A stretch of DNA of 64,000 nucleotides, from assembly GCA_022496185.1 (NCBI GenBank), contig WTXG01000199.1, positions 1 through 64,000 on the forward strand, given 5' to 3'. Of the stretch, positions 1 through 10,940 are shown in pieces. Each line of letters starts with the position of its first letter. Within the stretch, counting starts at the first letter, position 1. This DNA is from Multifurca ochricompacta (Eukaryota; Basidiomycota; Agaricomycetes; Russulales; Russulaceae). The position numbers and the translations under genes were made by a program. The notes beneath the pieces were generated by a model. It was given only the letters and a program-made list of their open reading frames with translations. It was not told the origin of the DNA and did not search any database.

Positions 1-1874
1 CTGTGGCAAGATGCCGCGACGATCTCACCAAGGATTTGAATATTTCGTCACCTGGGTGGATGATAAGTCCCGAAGAGTTTTTGTCACCGGCCTGCGCGAA
101 AATCTGAAGTGACTCACCATCTACAATGCTTCGTAGCTTGTGCAGAAGTCGAAACAGGTCAGTGAGTAAGAGTGCTGCGCATGGATGGAGGGGCAAATAC
201 ATCGCCACTGCAGCCCAGAGGTTCCTACAAGACAAAGGCATCAAACACGAAATGACGACGCCGGACACACCTCAGCATAATGGAGTCGCAGAGCGCATGA
301 ACCGGACGCTTCTCGATAAAGTCCGGACGATGCTCATTGATGCGGATTTGCCTGACACTTACTGGTATGACACTTTAGAGTACGCAGCTTATCTGCACAA
401 TGTCACACCCACCTGCGCCCTGGAGGACTCCACCCCTGATGAAGCTTGGAGTGGCAATAAACCTGACATTTCCCGTTTGCGTGTTTTCGGCTGCAGAGCG
501 TTTGTGCACATCCCAGCAAAGTATCGCACCAAGCTTGGTGCGCAGTCCATCTTGTGCACATTCTTGGGGTATGCTCGGAGTCACAAAGCTTATCGTCTAG
601 TGCATCGCCCAACGGGCCATTTCTACAAGTCGCGCGACATCGTATTCAATGAAGGGGGGCCAGCCAGTGAAAGAGTCGTCATCAAATTCGATGATACAGA
701 GCCCAGTGAGGGCGATAAAAACGAAAACATTATAGAGCCGCTACCTAATACACCAGTGCAAAACCCTAGCCAACTTCAGCAAAGTAGCGACAGCGAAGTA
801 GAAAGTGCACTCACAGAGACCCCCACATCCACACTGACATCAACACCAACGCCTATCACCACCCGACCAAAGCGAACTGCACGCCCCCCTATCCGCGACG
901 ATGACCCTCGTTACTCTGTTAGTTCCTACAAAACAAAAGGGAACCCTACAGAGCAAGCCAACATTGCACAGCCCGAGTTAGCAAGTGACCCATGCACCTT
1001 CAAAGAAGCTATGGCGTGACCTGACGCTGGCGAATGGGAAGCTGCTTGCCAGGAAGAGATGCGATCGTTTGAGTCCATGGGAGTGTACGAAGTTGTCAAA
1101 CGTCCCAAAGGGCGCAAGGTGGTTGGCAGCAAATGGGTGTTCCGCACGAAGCGTGGGCCAACTGGAGAGGTCTTGAGGCACAAGGCTCGTATCGTCGCAC
1201 AGGGTTTCACTCAAGTCAAAGGAGTTGACTATGATGAAACATTTGCCCCAGTGGCCAAGTTTGCATCGCTTCGTGCAATCCTCACACTAGCGACCGAATA
1301 CAACCTGGAAGTTCACCAAATGGATGTGAAGTCAGCATACCTGAACGGTGAACTAAAAGAAGAAATTTACATGGAGCCACCTCCCAGTTTTGACGTTCCC
1401 GAGGGGATGGTACTCCGACTCATCAAGGCAGTCTACGGAACAAAACAAGGTGGCCGCATTTGGTATCAAGACATCAGAGCTAAGCTTGAAAGCATAGGAT
1501 ACCAACACACTGAAGCCGACCACACAGTTTTCGTCCGCCGCAGAAACCCAAAGTCGTCCATCATTGCCCTCTATGTTGACGACATTACTATGGTGTCAAA
1601 GAACTTAAGAGAGATCAATGAGGACAAAGAGGTGCTCAGGAAGGCCTATGAGATGACTGACCTGGGTGAAATCACCTGGATTCTTGGGATGCACATCACG
1701 CGCGACCGTGAGGCCAGATGGATGGCGCTCTCTCAAGAAAAATATATCGAAGAAATCTTGATGCGTTTTGGAAAATCTGACATGTGACCCATTAGCACCC
1801 CCACCCTCGCAAACAAGCATCTAAAGAAGCTCGACTCACCTACAGTTGATGTCAAAAGGTACCAGCAAGCAATC

Positions 1875-2461
1875 TGTTACGTCCGGTGTGAGACGTTCTG
1901 CACGACTTGTGCGACAGCTTGTATTCGTAGGTCTAGATAAGAAGTCAATAAGACCTCTTGGAGTTTCAGGGGGAGAGTCAAAGTCAAAGGGGCTGTTCCC
2001 TAGTGACGATGTTAAGTGGAAAGTGCCGAAAGCACTGAGATGGTCGAGTCAAAGAGTCCAAGGGGGAGTCCGGAAGACAAACACCGATGTATTCAATAAG
2101 TCGAGTCTGAGGTCTACAGCGTAGCTACAGCGGACTTATATACGTAACTCAACGGGCGTCTACGAGATAAGGATACGGAGTCAAGTGGGCCCAAATATAC
2201 GGAAGCGGACGGCGTAAAGTCTAGCTTCTGATAGGGTATTAAGTAAGTGTCCGGTCGTAAAGATAAGAAGATAAGGAGATAAGAAGTCAAGCATAAGTAA
2301 ACATCGTGTCAACAGATACAAAGTGAGTCACGGGGATGGGAGTAAGGCACGTGACGGATCCCACGATGCGGACGTGATTGAGAAGTGTAAAGTGGGCGGC
2401 AAGGAGGGGTCGTCATTGGGAATGTGAAAGAAAACGGGAACGGATGGCAGAGGTTGTAACA
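1875..2461 (-). mobile_element. Solo LTR (587 bp) inside copia RT
   Basis: The segment starts TGTTACG and ends GTAACA, and is flanked by the 5-bp direct repeat CAATC at 1870-1874 and 2462-2466. Excising it with one repeat rejoins the copia frame (QQAI to GALMYP). It is the same family as the solo LTR at 5013-5600, in opposite orientation; the shared TATATA promoter core is on the minus strand here, near 2140. No internal region remains, so it arose by recombination between the LTRs of a full element. A 5-bp duplication and long TG..CA LTR fit a gypsy- or copia-type integrase; the class cannot be decided from the LTR alone. Confidence 0.93.
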
Positions 2462-2687
2462 CAATCGGTGCCTTGATGTACCCTATGCTCGGCACCCGTC
2501 CTGACCTAGCATACACTATTGCAGTGCTCGGGAGGCATGCTGCGAACCCTGGGGAAGAGCATGAGCAAGCTCTAAATCATGCTTTCCATTACCTTAGAGC
2601 TACAAGTGGCGTGAAGCTTGTCTTCAAACGTGATGCACCTAAGGGAACTGAGCTGTACGGCTATGTTGATGCTGACTGGGCCAGTGA

Positions 2688-3943
2688 TGTTACGACCCTA
2701 CTCTTTTCCTGACCCTTACACTGCACCTCCCCCTTGCACCACACTTGACTGTCCATTCCCCTATTCCACCATCCCTTGACCACTTTGGCCCCAGAACCCA
2801 GATACCTATGGCCTTGTGCCTAGGACCTTTGACTTGATGCCCTTGGCTTACTGCCTTGGGACCCTGCCTGATGCCTGTGGCCTGTGTGCCCAGGACCCCA
2901 CCCTGTCCCTGTGGCTGACACCCATAGGATCTCTGACACTGTCCCTGCCAATCTAATCTTCGACTTTGGCTTGTACTTGACCCTCTGCCAGTCATGTGAC
3001 TCCTGGCCATGTGACCCTTGGCCATGTGACCCTTGGCCATGTGATCCTTGACCATGTGATCCCTGACCATGTGACTTTGGACCATGTGATCCCTGACCCT
3101 GATCACAGCATCTTCATCTGATCATTTACCCCTCTCTGATCACATGGCCCATCTGGCCTATCATTCGCTTCTCTGATTCCTGTGGGAGTATTCCCACATC
3201 CACCCTGACTCCTGTGGGACCTGTTATCTCCCCATTTACCCCTGACCCTGGTGGGAATCCTCCCACACTGATATGACTCCTGTGGGGCTGTCCCACATGA
3301 TTATGCTTCTGATAAGGCTTATCCTTATCATGGACTATATTTGACATCTTATCTGCTATTGGATGATAAGGACTCTGACCCTGTTCCTGATTAGCTACAA
3401 ACCAGATCCCCATACAGTATATAAGACCCTGTAGACAGTTTGTACAACCCTAGATTTGACCTCTTGTGCCTTCAGCCTAGAGTTTCCCTAGTCACGGAAT
3501 ACAGAGGGGCTTATTTGCCCTTTTTCATTCTTCATAATCTCCAGAAGGACCCCATTGCCTCTGGCAATGGGTGTGCACTTCTGTTCCGAATCCCATCCAT
3601 TACCCAGATGCTGTTGATGCTCTGGCTTCCCTTCCTTTGCCCTCTCTGACTTTGGTCCACTTGGTGTGCTTCTAGCACTGTGGCCAGGTCCTGTCCCCAC
3701 TCAACAGCCTTAGGGGATTAGCTCCCTTTGGCTGACTTGTCCCGTCTCTCTCTGTGCTTGGTTATAGCACAACTTCCTATTCACCCTGAAGCTAAGAGCC
3801 TGGCCTTGTTGTGCCAGGCTTGCTGGAGATCCCGGACCCACAGTGTTGGGTGCCGCGGATGTGGCTGACTAGTGCCGGACTAGTGTCAGTGGACTCGCGC
3901 CGACCGGTGCACGTCGCACAGCAATGCCCCGCTGAGCATTACA
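2688..3943 (+). mobile_element. Solo LTR (1256 bp) inside copia RNase H
   Basis: The segment begins TGTTACGACC and ends GCATTACA, with the 5-bp duplication AGTGA at 2683-2687 and 3944-3948. Removing it rejoins RNase H in frame (DWASDV then NDRKSTSG). A promoter-like TATATAAG lies at 3418-3425, placing the LTR in plus orientation. It carries an internal minisatellite at about 2994-3090. This is a different, longer LTR family from the 587-bp one; only the terminal bases agree. Confidence 0.93.
2994..3090. repeat. Degenerate 15-bp tandem repeat inside a solo LTR
   Basis: About six to seven units of the form CATGTGACCCTTGGC occur in a row with drift towards CATGTGATCCCTGAC. The unit length is a multiple of three, which leaves a long antisense open frame (2690-3106) that is not a gene. 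Confidence 0.8.
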
Positions 3944-4391
3944 AGTGATGTGAACGATCGGAAGTCAACATCTGGTTTTGTTTTCCTACTTGCTGGAGGA
4001 GCGATTAGCTGGAGCTCCAAGAAGCAACCATCCATCGCGCTATCGAGTACTGAAGCTGAGTATATTGCTGGAGCCCATGCTGCAAAAGAAGCTGTCTGGT
4101 TATGTCGGTTACTAGCTGAGATCCACCAGAAAAGCAACTCACCAACAACCCTCTGCATGGACAATCAATCTGCAATATCCATTGCCCGAAACCCCAAGTT
4201 CCACGATCACACTAAACACATCGAGATAAGGCATCACTTCTTGAGGCACATGTGCGAAAACCAAATCATCGAGCTGAAATATGTGCCGACAGAAGAACAA
4301 CTTGCCGATGTGTTGACAAAGGGCCTTGTCCACGAGAAACACGAGAAGTTCATAGATGCAATGGGAGTTCAGTGTGCAGGCTAAGGGGGCG

Positions 4392-4697
4392 TGTTGGAAG
4401 TGTAGCCATAGCACGCAACCAATTGATACCAGAGATGACAGTCCGGATCCGATCATCACTGTATCAACGCAATATTCAGAGCACGCGGGTCATGCAAATT
4501 TTCTTTATCATAAAGACTCAGTAGTGTAGTTAGAAACCTCAGTCTTTCTATCCCAAAGACTGAGGTCAGTACTTTCTGTGTTACAGCTACATTACCCATT
4601 CACTGATTCATTTGTGTAGCTACACATTTATAGGTATTAACAAATTACATAGTCTTTCTATCCCAAAGACTGAGCTACGCATTTATAGCTCGCTACA
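4392..4697 (+). mobile_element. 3' LTR of the copia element
   Basis: It starts TGTTGGAAG right after the polypurine tract and probably ends GCTCGCTACA near 4697. It contains the motif CTTTCTATCCCAAAGACTGAG twice (about 4542 and 4652), enclosing some 110 bp that are also present at about 30255-30395. A shorter, reverse-oriented relative with a single motif lies at 8401-8470. The 3' boundary is inferred from these comparisons because the 5' LTR is not in the window. Confidence 0.55.
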
Positions 4698-5007
4698 CAG
4701 CCCAGGTCAAAGATAAGGAACAAATATGTACAAAGAGAGTCATAAATGTAGTCAACGAAGAACAAATGAGGCCAAACAACACGTCACATGAAAAGAAAAG
4801 GAAAAGAGACGACACAGCAGGGTTCGTAACAGAAAGGATCACATGTTAGTAAATAAGATGTGCTGCAATTGTTAAGTCAACCTTCCTTAATAGGAAGGAG
4901 ATCAGACCAATATGCTGGTCCAATGTAGTTGCTGCCCTATGCAGCCTGTAGATACATGTGGGCCTTGTTTCAGTAAACTAATTTGATAATTAGATTATAG
5001 AATAGTC
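4698..5007. other. Intergenic, no gene; short LTR fragment
   Basis: I see no coding sequence. Around 4795-4832 there is a reverse-oriented match to the first bases of the TGTTACGAACCC solo-LTR family, ending at GGGTTCGTAACA. The rest is AT-rich and unassigned. Confidence 0.5.
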
Positions 5008-5012
5008 TAAAG

Positions 5013-5600
5013 TGTTACGAACCCTGTCTCTTCCCGTCTTTTTCTTCTTACCCAACGACGACCCCTCCTTGCCGCCTACTCTTCACTACCAGATCACATC
5101 TCCATTGTGGGATCCCTCACGTGCTCTCCTGCCATCCCCGTGACCTCCTTTGTGCTTGTTGACTCGCTGTATGCCTATGTTTGCCCTTATCGCTATCTCA
5201 TATCTCTTTATCTTTACGACCGGACACTTACTTAATACCCTATCAGAAGCCAGGCTCTACGCCCTTCGCTTCCGTATATTTGGGCCCACCTGACCTCGTT
5301 ATCCTTATCTCGTAGACGCCCGTTTACTTACGTATATAAGTCCGCTGTATCTACCTTGTAGACTCCAGACTTGACTTATTGAATACATCGGTGCTTGTCT
5401 TCCGGACACCCCTTTGATCCTCTAAACTCAGTGTCCCAGGTGCTTCTGGCATCTTTCCGTTCAACATTGTCTTAGGGACGTGCCCCTTTGACTTTGACTC
5501 GTCCCACTTGAACTCCAAGAGACCTTATTGGTTTCTTATCTGAACCTACGAATTGCACTGTCACACAAGTCGTGTGGAGCGTCCCGCACCGGGCGTAACA
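5013..5600 (+). mobile_element. Solo LTR (588 bp)
   Basis: It begins TGTTACGAAC and ends GGCGTAACA, flanked by the 5-bp duplication TAAAG at 5008-5012 and 5601-5605. A promoter-like TATATAAG is at 5333-5340. It is the same family and almost the same length as the solo LTR at 1875-2461 but in the opposite orientation. Confidence 0.93.
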
Positions 5601-5605
5601 TAAAG

Positions 5606-5984
5606 TAGTCTAGAGTGTATTTTAGATAGTGCCAGACCAGCAGAATTGATTGCGCGTTAATAAAACAGTTGCATCAGGATTTTCAAGAGAGTGGATCACT
5701 GATAACAGTTTTATTTTACATTGCACTGTTGATCTGCTTTGATATTTCATAGGATAACACTAGAACATATTTACAAAAACCCTGTAGCATACATCAAATA
5801 AAATATAGTCATTTGTTTGCTACAAATGTATTTTAACATCAAATTTCTGCTGATCTTGTCAATGACTGATGGCCACTTATACCCGCCAAACCTGCTGCGC
5901 AGGTACAGGTTTCTGGTGGGTTGGGAGTTGTATACCTGTACCTGTACCCATCAAAAACTGCAGCACTTACCCGCACAGGTATGA
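5606..5984. other. Intergenic, no gene
   Basis: AT-rich sequence without a coding frame. The segment near 5880-5990, with (ACC)TGTACC-type short repeats ending in AGGTATGAAAACCCTTG, recurs in part at 13412-13470. That suggests a transposon terminus, but no boundary can be drawn. Confidence 0.4.
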
Positions 5985-6286
5985 AAACCCTTGCTGATCC
6001 CTATATATACCCATAGGGGCCAGGGGAAGTGGTCTGTGTGCACTGGGAATAAGTCCACAAGTGCCAGACAATGAACAATGAGGGACTAAGGCCATTGGCC
6101 AAGGAAGAATCACATGCTTACTGCACATTACTAAGTACATCACTAATCAGCTGAGTAAGGTGAGAAAGAAATGTAATAAAGATATTGTAAAAAGTCCAAA
6201 ACTCCGGAACCTAATCTAATCTTATCTACAGCTTTAAGCGAACCTTAGATGCCTGAAGCATCTCCAGACACATCCTGTGTCAACAA
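5985..6286 (-). mobile_element. Inverted, truncated LTR of the second copia family
   Basis: The reverse complement matches the LTR at 6771-7274 over about 300 bp, from the TATA-containing stretch (here near 6001-6010) to TGTTGACACAGG at 6275-6286. With the LTR at about 6800-7100 it forms a long inverted repeat around the RNase H remnant. Shared marker stretches include GGCATCTAAGGTTCGCTT and CAGCTGATTAGTGATG. Confidence 0.8.
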
Positions 6287-6289
6287 AAG

Positions 6290-6743
6290 TGTCACAACAT
6301 CACTACTTGGAGATGATGCAGACAACTACCATTCCACCTCAGGCTACATTTTCCTTCTTGCCAATGCCACTATCTCTTGGACATCATGCAAGCAGAAGAC
6401 CATGGCTCAAAGCACCACACATGCTGAATACATGGCAATGGCCAATGTGGCCAACCAAGCTGCCTGGTATCACAGTTTCCTCTCAGAGATTGGCTATGAC
6501 ATTTCCAGTCTGATTCTCTTACATGGCAACAACAAAGGTGCTGTTGACTTGGCACTCAATCCCATGACCAGGAGACAATCAAAACATATCTCCATCAAGT
6601 ATCATGCAATCTGTGAATACATCAAAAAAGGCTTCATTACTCTTATCAGGATGCCAACCAATGACATGCTCACTGATGGTTTTACTAAGCCACATGCTCA
6701 CATGCAGCTCACTGATTTTGTCACTGGATTAGGTTTACTCTGA
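6290..6743 (+). pseudogene. Copia RNase H remnant
   Basis: An open frame that enters from the inverted LTR (first ATG at 6249) encodes a copia-type RNase H from about 6330, with STSGYIFLL, HAEYMA, the conserved KHISIKYHAI region and the C-terminal MLTDGFTKP. Integrase and reverse transcriptase are missing. The stop codon is followed by a short purine tract (AGGGGAA) and the LTR, as in a normal copia 3' end. It differs clearly in sequence from the first element, so this is a second copia family. Confidence 0.85.
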
Positions 6744-6770
6744 TCTGGGATTGTCTTAATCACAGGGGAA

Positions 6771-7274
6771 TGTTGAGATGGACCCAAAGCCACCAGATCA
6801 ACCCAAGTGGCTGTTGACACAAGATGTGTCTGGAGATGCTTCAGGCATCTAAGGTTCGCTTCAGCTGTAGATTAGATTAGATTAGATTTCGGAGTATCGG
6901 ACTTTTTATGTTATCTTTATTACATTTCTTTCTCACCTTACTCAGCTGATTAGTGATGGACTTAGTAATGTGCAGTAAGCATGTGATATCTCTTTGGCCA
7001 ATGGCCTTTATCCCTCTCTGTTTATTGTCCAGCACTTGTGGACTTATTCCCAGTGCGCACAGACCATTTCCCCTAGCCCCCACGGGTATATAAGGGTGTC
7101 TGTTTCGTCTCTTCCACTTCAGAGTTTCTTCAACCTCTGAAGTGTAAGTCTTACTATACTTTCTATCTTCCTTTGACTAACGTCTCTTGTAGATACTTGT
7201 CTTTCTAGGTCAGTAGTATAGTTAATATAGAGTTTCTTCAACCTCTGAAGTATACTTGTCTTTCTAGCCTAACA
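6771..7274 (+). mobile_element. 3' LTR of the second copia family
   Basis: It starts TGTTGAGATGG after the polypurine-like tract and plausibly ends CCTAACA at 7274. A promoter-like TATATAAGG lies near 7087-7095. Downstream, AGTTTCTTCAACCTCTGAAGT occurs twice (near 7122 and 7231), a local direct duplication. The exact 3' end is uncertain. Confidence 0.65.
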
Positions 7275-8400
7275 CACTACTAACCACAGTCAGTATAACC
7301 AGCAGCATGATTGTTTGACAGTGGCATTACCACCATGCATGCTTGTGGCATGCTTTGACTGATTGATAAAGGACAATCCACAAACACTCTTTATCCTCTC
7401 TTGTGACTGTAGGACAATGGACTTAGATAGTATTGTTCTACAAACTAGGATTACACACTCTTTTAGTATTTAAGGACATCTCTTTGTGTAGTTGTCACTT
7501 CAGTTTTAACCAACTAAACTGAATTATCACTACTAAACTAGGTAGTGCTTATCTAACTTGCTGCTGCTCAAAATGACACTCTTCCCACAGGTCTCCAATT
7601 AGGCAGGAGTCTGGCCCTGGTCTGGACCAGCCCTTCTCTGGTCTTAATCTAGGGTTATCTTTGTTCTTGAGGGTTCTACAGGGTCTCTGGGAGCATCCAG
7701 AGATTTCTAGGGGGTCAGGAGGTCTTTAGGGTGTCAGTTCATGACAGGAATCTCCACTGGAGATTGAGACAGGAAATGCAAGTGGTGTTGCACCCACTCC
7801 AAAAGCAAATGAGTGTCAATCCCAGTCAGTCTAAGAAGTCTGAAAATCAGATAAAGAAAGATCATCAGCTCCAGTCACATGACTCGGAGTGAGAAGTTGA
7901 AACATTGAAACAAAAGTTGAATGCACACGGGGTCGAAAAACTGTCACAAACCGTCACAAACCGTCACAAACTGTTACATCGACAAAAAGCGTCACAGTTG
8001 CAGTGATCTGGAGGCATCAATGCCATGGAGGGCAGGGTCCATTGCTGCCCTATTAATCAGGGGGGGGGGCAGATTGGGGGTATCTTCATCCATGCCCATA
8101 GGAATGAGATGAGGGCTGGGGGAGGTAAGGGGACCAGCGAAGATGGAGCGTGGGACGGGGCTCTTGAGTGGGGAGTGCAACCCGGTGTGCATAATTCCTC
8201 ATCATCTCATTATCTCATCTCGATCCCTCCTATACTATATATAGTAAATGTTACGTGGGTGGGATCAAAGGTAAAATTTAAATTTGAATGGGGCACAAAA
8301 GTGAGATCAAAGGGGAAAAAATCAAATACATTGAACTAATTCTTCTCCCACTCTTCCACCCCCTCCCCTTCCCTCCACTCTCCTCTCCTCACTGGGTGTG
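7275..8400. other. Intergenic, no gene; short tandem repeat
   Basis: No supported coding region. A decayed copia-like or other transposon body is possible at 7560-7860 but no protein motif is readable. At about 7938-7980 there are four imperfect copies of a roughly 11-bp unit CCGTCACAAA. A G10 run is at about 8060-8069. Confidence 0.45.
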
Positions 8401-8470
8401 TCCTGTAGCGAGCTAGAAAATTGTAGCTCAGTCTTTTGAACAGAAAGGCTGAGGTTTCTAACTAGGCAAC
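8401..8470 (-). mobile_element. Fragment of the first copia LTR family
   Basis: The reverse complement begins with a TAGTTAGAAACCTCAG stretch, has one copy of the AAAGACTGAG motif and ends CTAGCTCGCTACAG, like 4530-4697 but without the ~110-bp internal duplication. Similarity appears to continue into 8470-8520 (GCAAATTTTCATGC on the minus strand). Confidence 0.55.
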
Positions 8471-9012
8471 TAAGTTCTTATAATAAAGTGATGTATGATA
8501 AATAAGCATGAAAATTTGCACGACTCGCATCGCCTCAATCAATTTGAATTCGGTTGGACTCAACAGTTTCAGATCTAGATGGTCAAGGTTACGTGAGTCT
8601 TTGCTCCCGCGCATACTACCTGACCCGAACACGCACACAATAAAATGTCTATCCATTAATCCGATTGGTATGCGTGTTAGTTTGATATCTACTACTACTA
8701 CTCGACTACTACCGAGTCGATGACTAATCATGTTTGCATGCTTCCATGTAAAATAAAAAAAATAAAGGTGATATTATGAAAAACAAAATGCGCACGTATA
8801 GCTTTCCATCTCATCTCGCTTGTGGAGACGGGAAATCAATTAATCCAGTCGAATATCAAATCAATCTTCCTAAGTTCCATCCTCGCCAAGAACGGGAGCA
8901 CATACTCGTCGTCAGGAACCCGTCAAGTCGTCGTCAAAACCTTCCGCGGATGGGGGGGGGAAGGTGAAGGAAGTGTCAGCAGCCGAAAGTCGTGTGCCGT
9001 TTCTCAACTTGG

Positions 9013-10885
9013 TCACCAGAAGCGCGTCGTGTTCCATTCAAGGCCTTGCGCAGCACGTAACATGACCACATTTGACGTCAAACTAGAGAACTATTATCCG
9101 TAGGCGATCAGCACTACACACCCTAATGCCCCCCACAAAGCAAAGCAAAAAAAAGAGGCAAAAACACACACGCACCCCGTTTCCGATAAACACTTCCGCT
9201 CGCTGGGCGACTGCCATATCCATCGCTTGAGAGTTATGTTTTTGTTCGCTCGTCAATACTAAATCCCGACTCGTCCCAATATGCTCCCATACGGGCATAC
9301 CTCCCTTCTTTGCGTCCTCTTGTAATGCTTCTTTGAGCTCTTCCAGCATTTGCGGTTTCCCATTCGTCAGCACGTACACGCGCCTGAGTTGAGTCGTGGA
9401 AGAAAGCGAGGCCCGCACTTCCCGCACCCGTCTCACGATATCCTCAATCTCAGGAAAACAGTGCACACGATATTGCGCCTGGTCCTCTTCCGAAGCATTA
9501 CCCACTCTAAGCGGAGGCGGAGGGATGAACCGATCGGGTAGTCCAGGGAATTCATTAAACCCCATAAAATGTGCATACCAATTCGTCAGAGTTTTGCAAT
9601 GATCAATGTAATCTCCACGTCGAATGTGCAGCGCAAGCAAACCTGAGAGAGGAGCAGTGGAGGCAGAAGGGTTGAAGGAGCTTGGGGAAATGGAGGAAAG
9701 CGCAGGATGAATCACTTGTGCATTAGCCACGAGCGCAGCGAGGATCAGTGGCGACCAGGAAAAGTGAGTGATGATTGGCGACTTGGATATTGATGGCCAA
9801 ATGTCGAGCAGCCTACTCGAGTCACCGAATACCCTTTCCCAGAAACTGACTCAGATCCAACGCGTCCGTGAAAGAAGAGGAAAGAGAACGCACAGGTAAT
9901 TAAATATCTGGCCTGAATACTCCTTAATCTCTACACACCGGTCCTCTGTCTGCTCTAGTTTATCAAGCCACGCCTGGAGGAGCGTTGCAGCAGACGCGTC
10001 CGGTAAAGCGCCGTCGACCTCTATGCGATCGATAATAGTGCGGTTAGGGCACACTTCATTAAAGAATTCAGGAATGACCGCAGGAACGCCGTTTGTGGAG
10101 GGTGGAAAAGGGTCTCCAGCAACGGGACCTTTGGATGTGAACAAATATGAGGGTGCGCATATACGGAGGAGGGGAGGGGGGAAGATGGGGTAAGGCGTAC
10201 CAGAGAGTAGCGCGGTCAGTGGCACGCGAGCGGGGATCCGCTTGTCATTGAAGCTGGAAAAGTAACTGGACGTCTTATCCCAAGTATAGTCATCAAACAC
10301 GTAACTGCACGAATCAAATAGATAAGGGTTGAGTGCGTTGGGGACGGCCGACCATGAGGATTGTACGTACGTTCGTTTCGCTAGGTAAGCGAGGTGAGCG
10401 TTAAATAGGAGTTCTTGCATCGCATTACCCCATCCTACGCCTATTTTGTTCGTTCGATGAGTCAGTAACTGGGTGAGCGACTGCGGACAAGACAAGGGAA
10501 AAAAAAAAAACAAAGGCGCACCCCAAACGTGATTCGAGAAATGAATGTAGCGTCCCTCCCTCCCTTGCGGGAAAGGTAAATCAGGATTATGTTGCGGTAG
10601 ACGTTTCTCCCTCTCGTGCCATTCGTGAAATCGGGGTGTGCTGCTGCCTCCTGGATGTAGTAGGTCCTGAAGATAGATGACAATGTCGTCCTGGTGACGA
10701 TGAGCGGATGAAGAAAGAAAGAACCAGGTGTAGAGGAAAGCGCCTATTGCTAGGACGGCGAGGACCAAAGAAAAGCCACGAATTCTACGAGGGAGGCAAA
10801 GATGTATACAAAATGGACTGGAAACTGATTTATTTGTCGCCGTCACTGGACCAGGTAGTGGAAGTGGAGGATAAAGAAGAGACAT
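9013..10885 (-). CDS. Fucosyltransferase-like type II membrane protein, copy 1
   Basis: Five exons, complement(join(9013..9090, 9176..9845, 9894..10128, 10201..10440, 10522..10885)), all with GT-AG introns and consistent phases, give 528 residues. A single membrane anchor lies at about residues 38-58 after a short basic N-terminus, placing the rest in the Golgi or ER lumen. Residues about 123-147 (GWGNAMQELLFNAHLAYLAK) and HIRRGD at 353-358 resemble the two nucleotide-sugar motifs of GDP-fucose O-/alpha-1,6-fucosyltransferase families. The C-terminus (FIGNG, FSSLTSNVVMLRA) also fits that fold. Donor and acceptor are unknown; fungi with this family are annotated only as fucosyltransferase-like. 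No internal defect is seen. A close paralogue lies at 19465-21338. Confidence 0.82.
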
Positions 10886-10940
10886 GAGAGCGCCGTGGGG
10901 TCGTAACGTATTAAAAACTTAAACACATCACATATTTATC

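Larger units (their letters stand above)
1..4384 (+). pseudogene. Copia pol polyprotein remnant (integrase, RT, RNase H)
   Basis: Integrase core and C-terminal region are readable from about 30 to 660 (motif GVAERMNRTLLDK near 290-330). The frame is broken near 120-200. Reverse transcriptase of the copia type follows from about 1030 to 1790, with the catalytic YVDD at about 1570-1585. RNase H is split: its start reads to 2687 and continues from 3949 (STEAEYIA, ADVLTKG). Two in-frame TGA stops sit at 1017-1019 and 1785-1787 while the frame stays open on both sides; the second most simply came from a CGA arginine codon. Two solo LTRs interrupt the coding region. It is a dead copy. Confidence 0.9.
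1..4697 (+). mobile_element. Decayed Ty1/copia LTR retrotransposon, 5' end outside the window
   Basis: The domains run integrase core, reverse transcriptase, RNase H on the plus strand, the order of the copia class. A purine-rich tract at 4383-4389 directly precedes a TGTTGG start at 4392, as expected for a polypurine tract and 3' LTR. The body is interrupted by two later solo LTR insertions (1875-2461 and 2688-3943); removing each with one copy of its 5-bp target duplication restores the pol reading frame. The 5' LTR, gag and first part of integrase lie before the window. The element cannot be autonomous: it has stop codons, a frame break near the start and the two insertions. Confidence 0.9.

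Noticed and set aside
2690..3106. 138-codon minus-strand open frame with repeated MVRDHMVKDHMA-like sequence
   Set aside because: It is produced by the 15-bp tandem repeat in a solo LTR; a unit divisible by three keeps frames open. No start context or homology supports it.
7938..7980. Short CCGTCACAAA repeats that might suggest a CRISPR-like array
   Set aside because: Units are about 11 bp, contiguous and without spacers, in a eukaryotic context.
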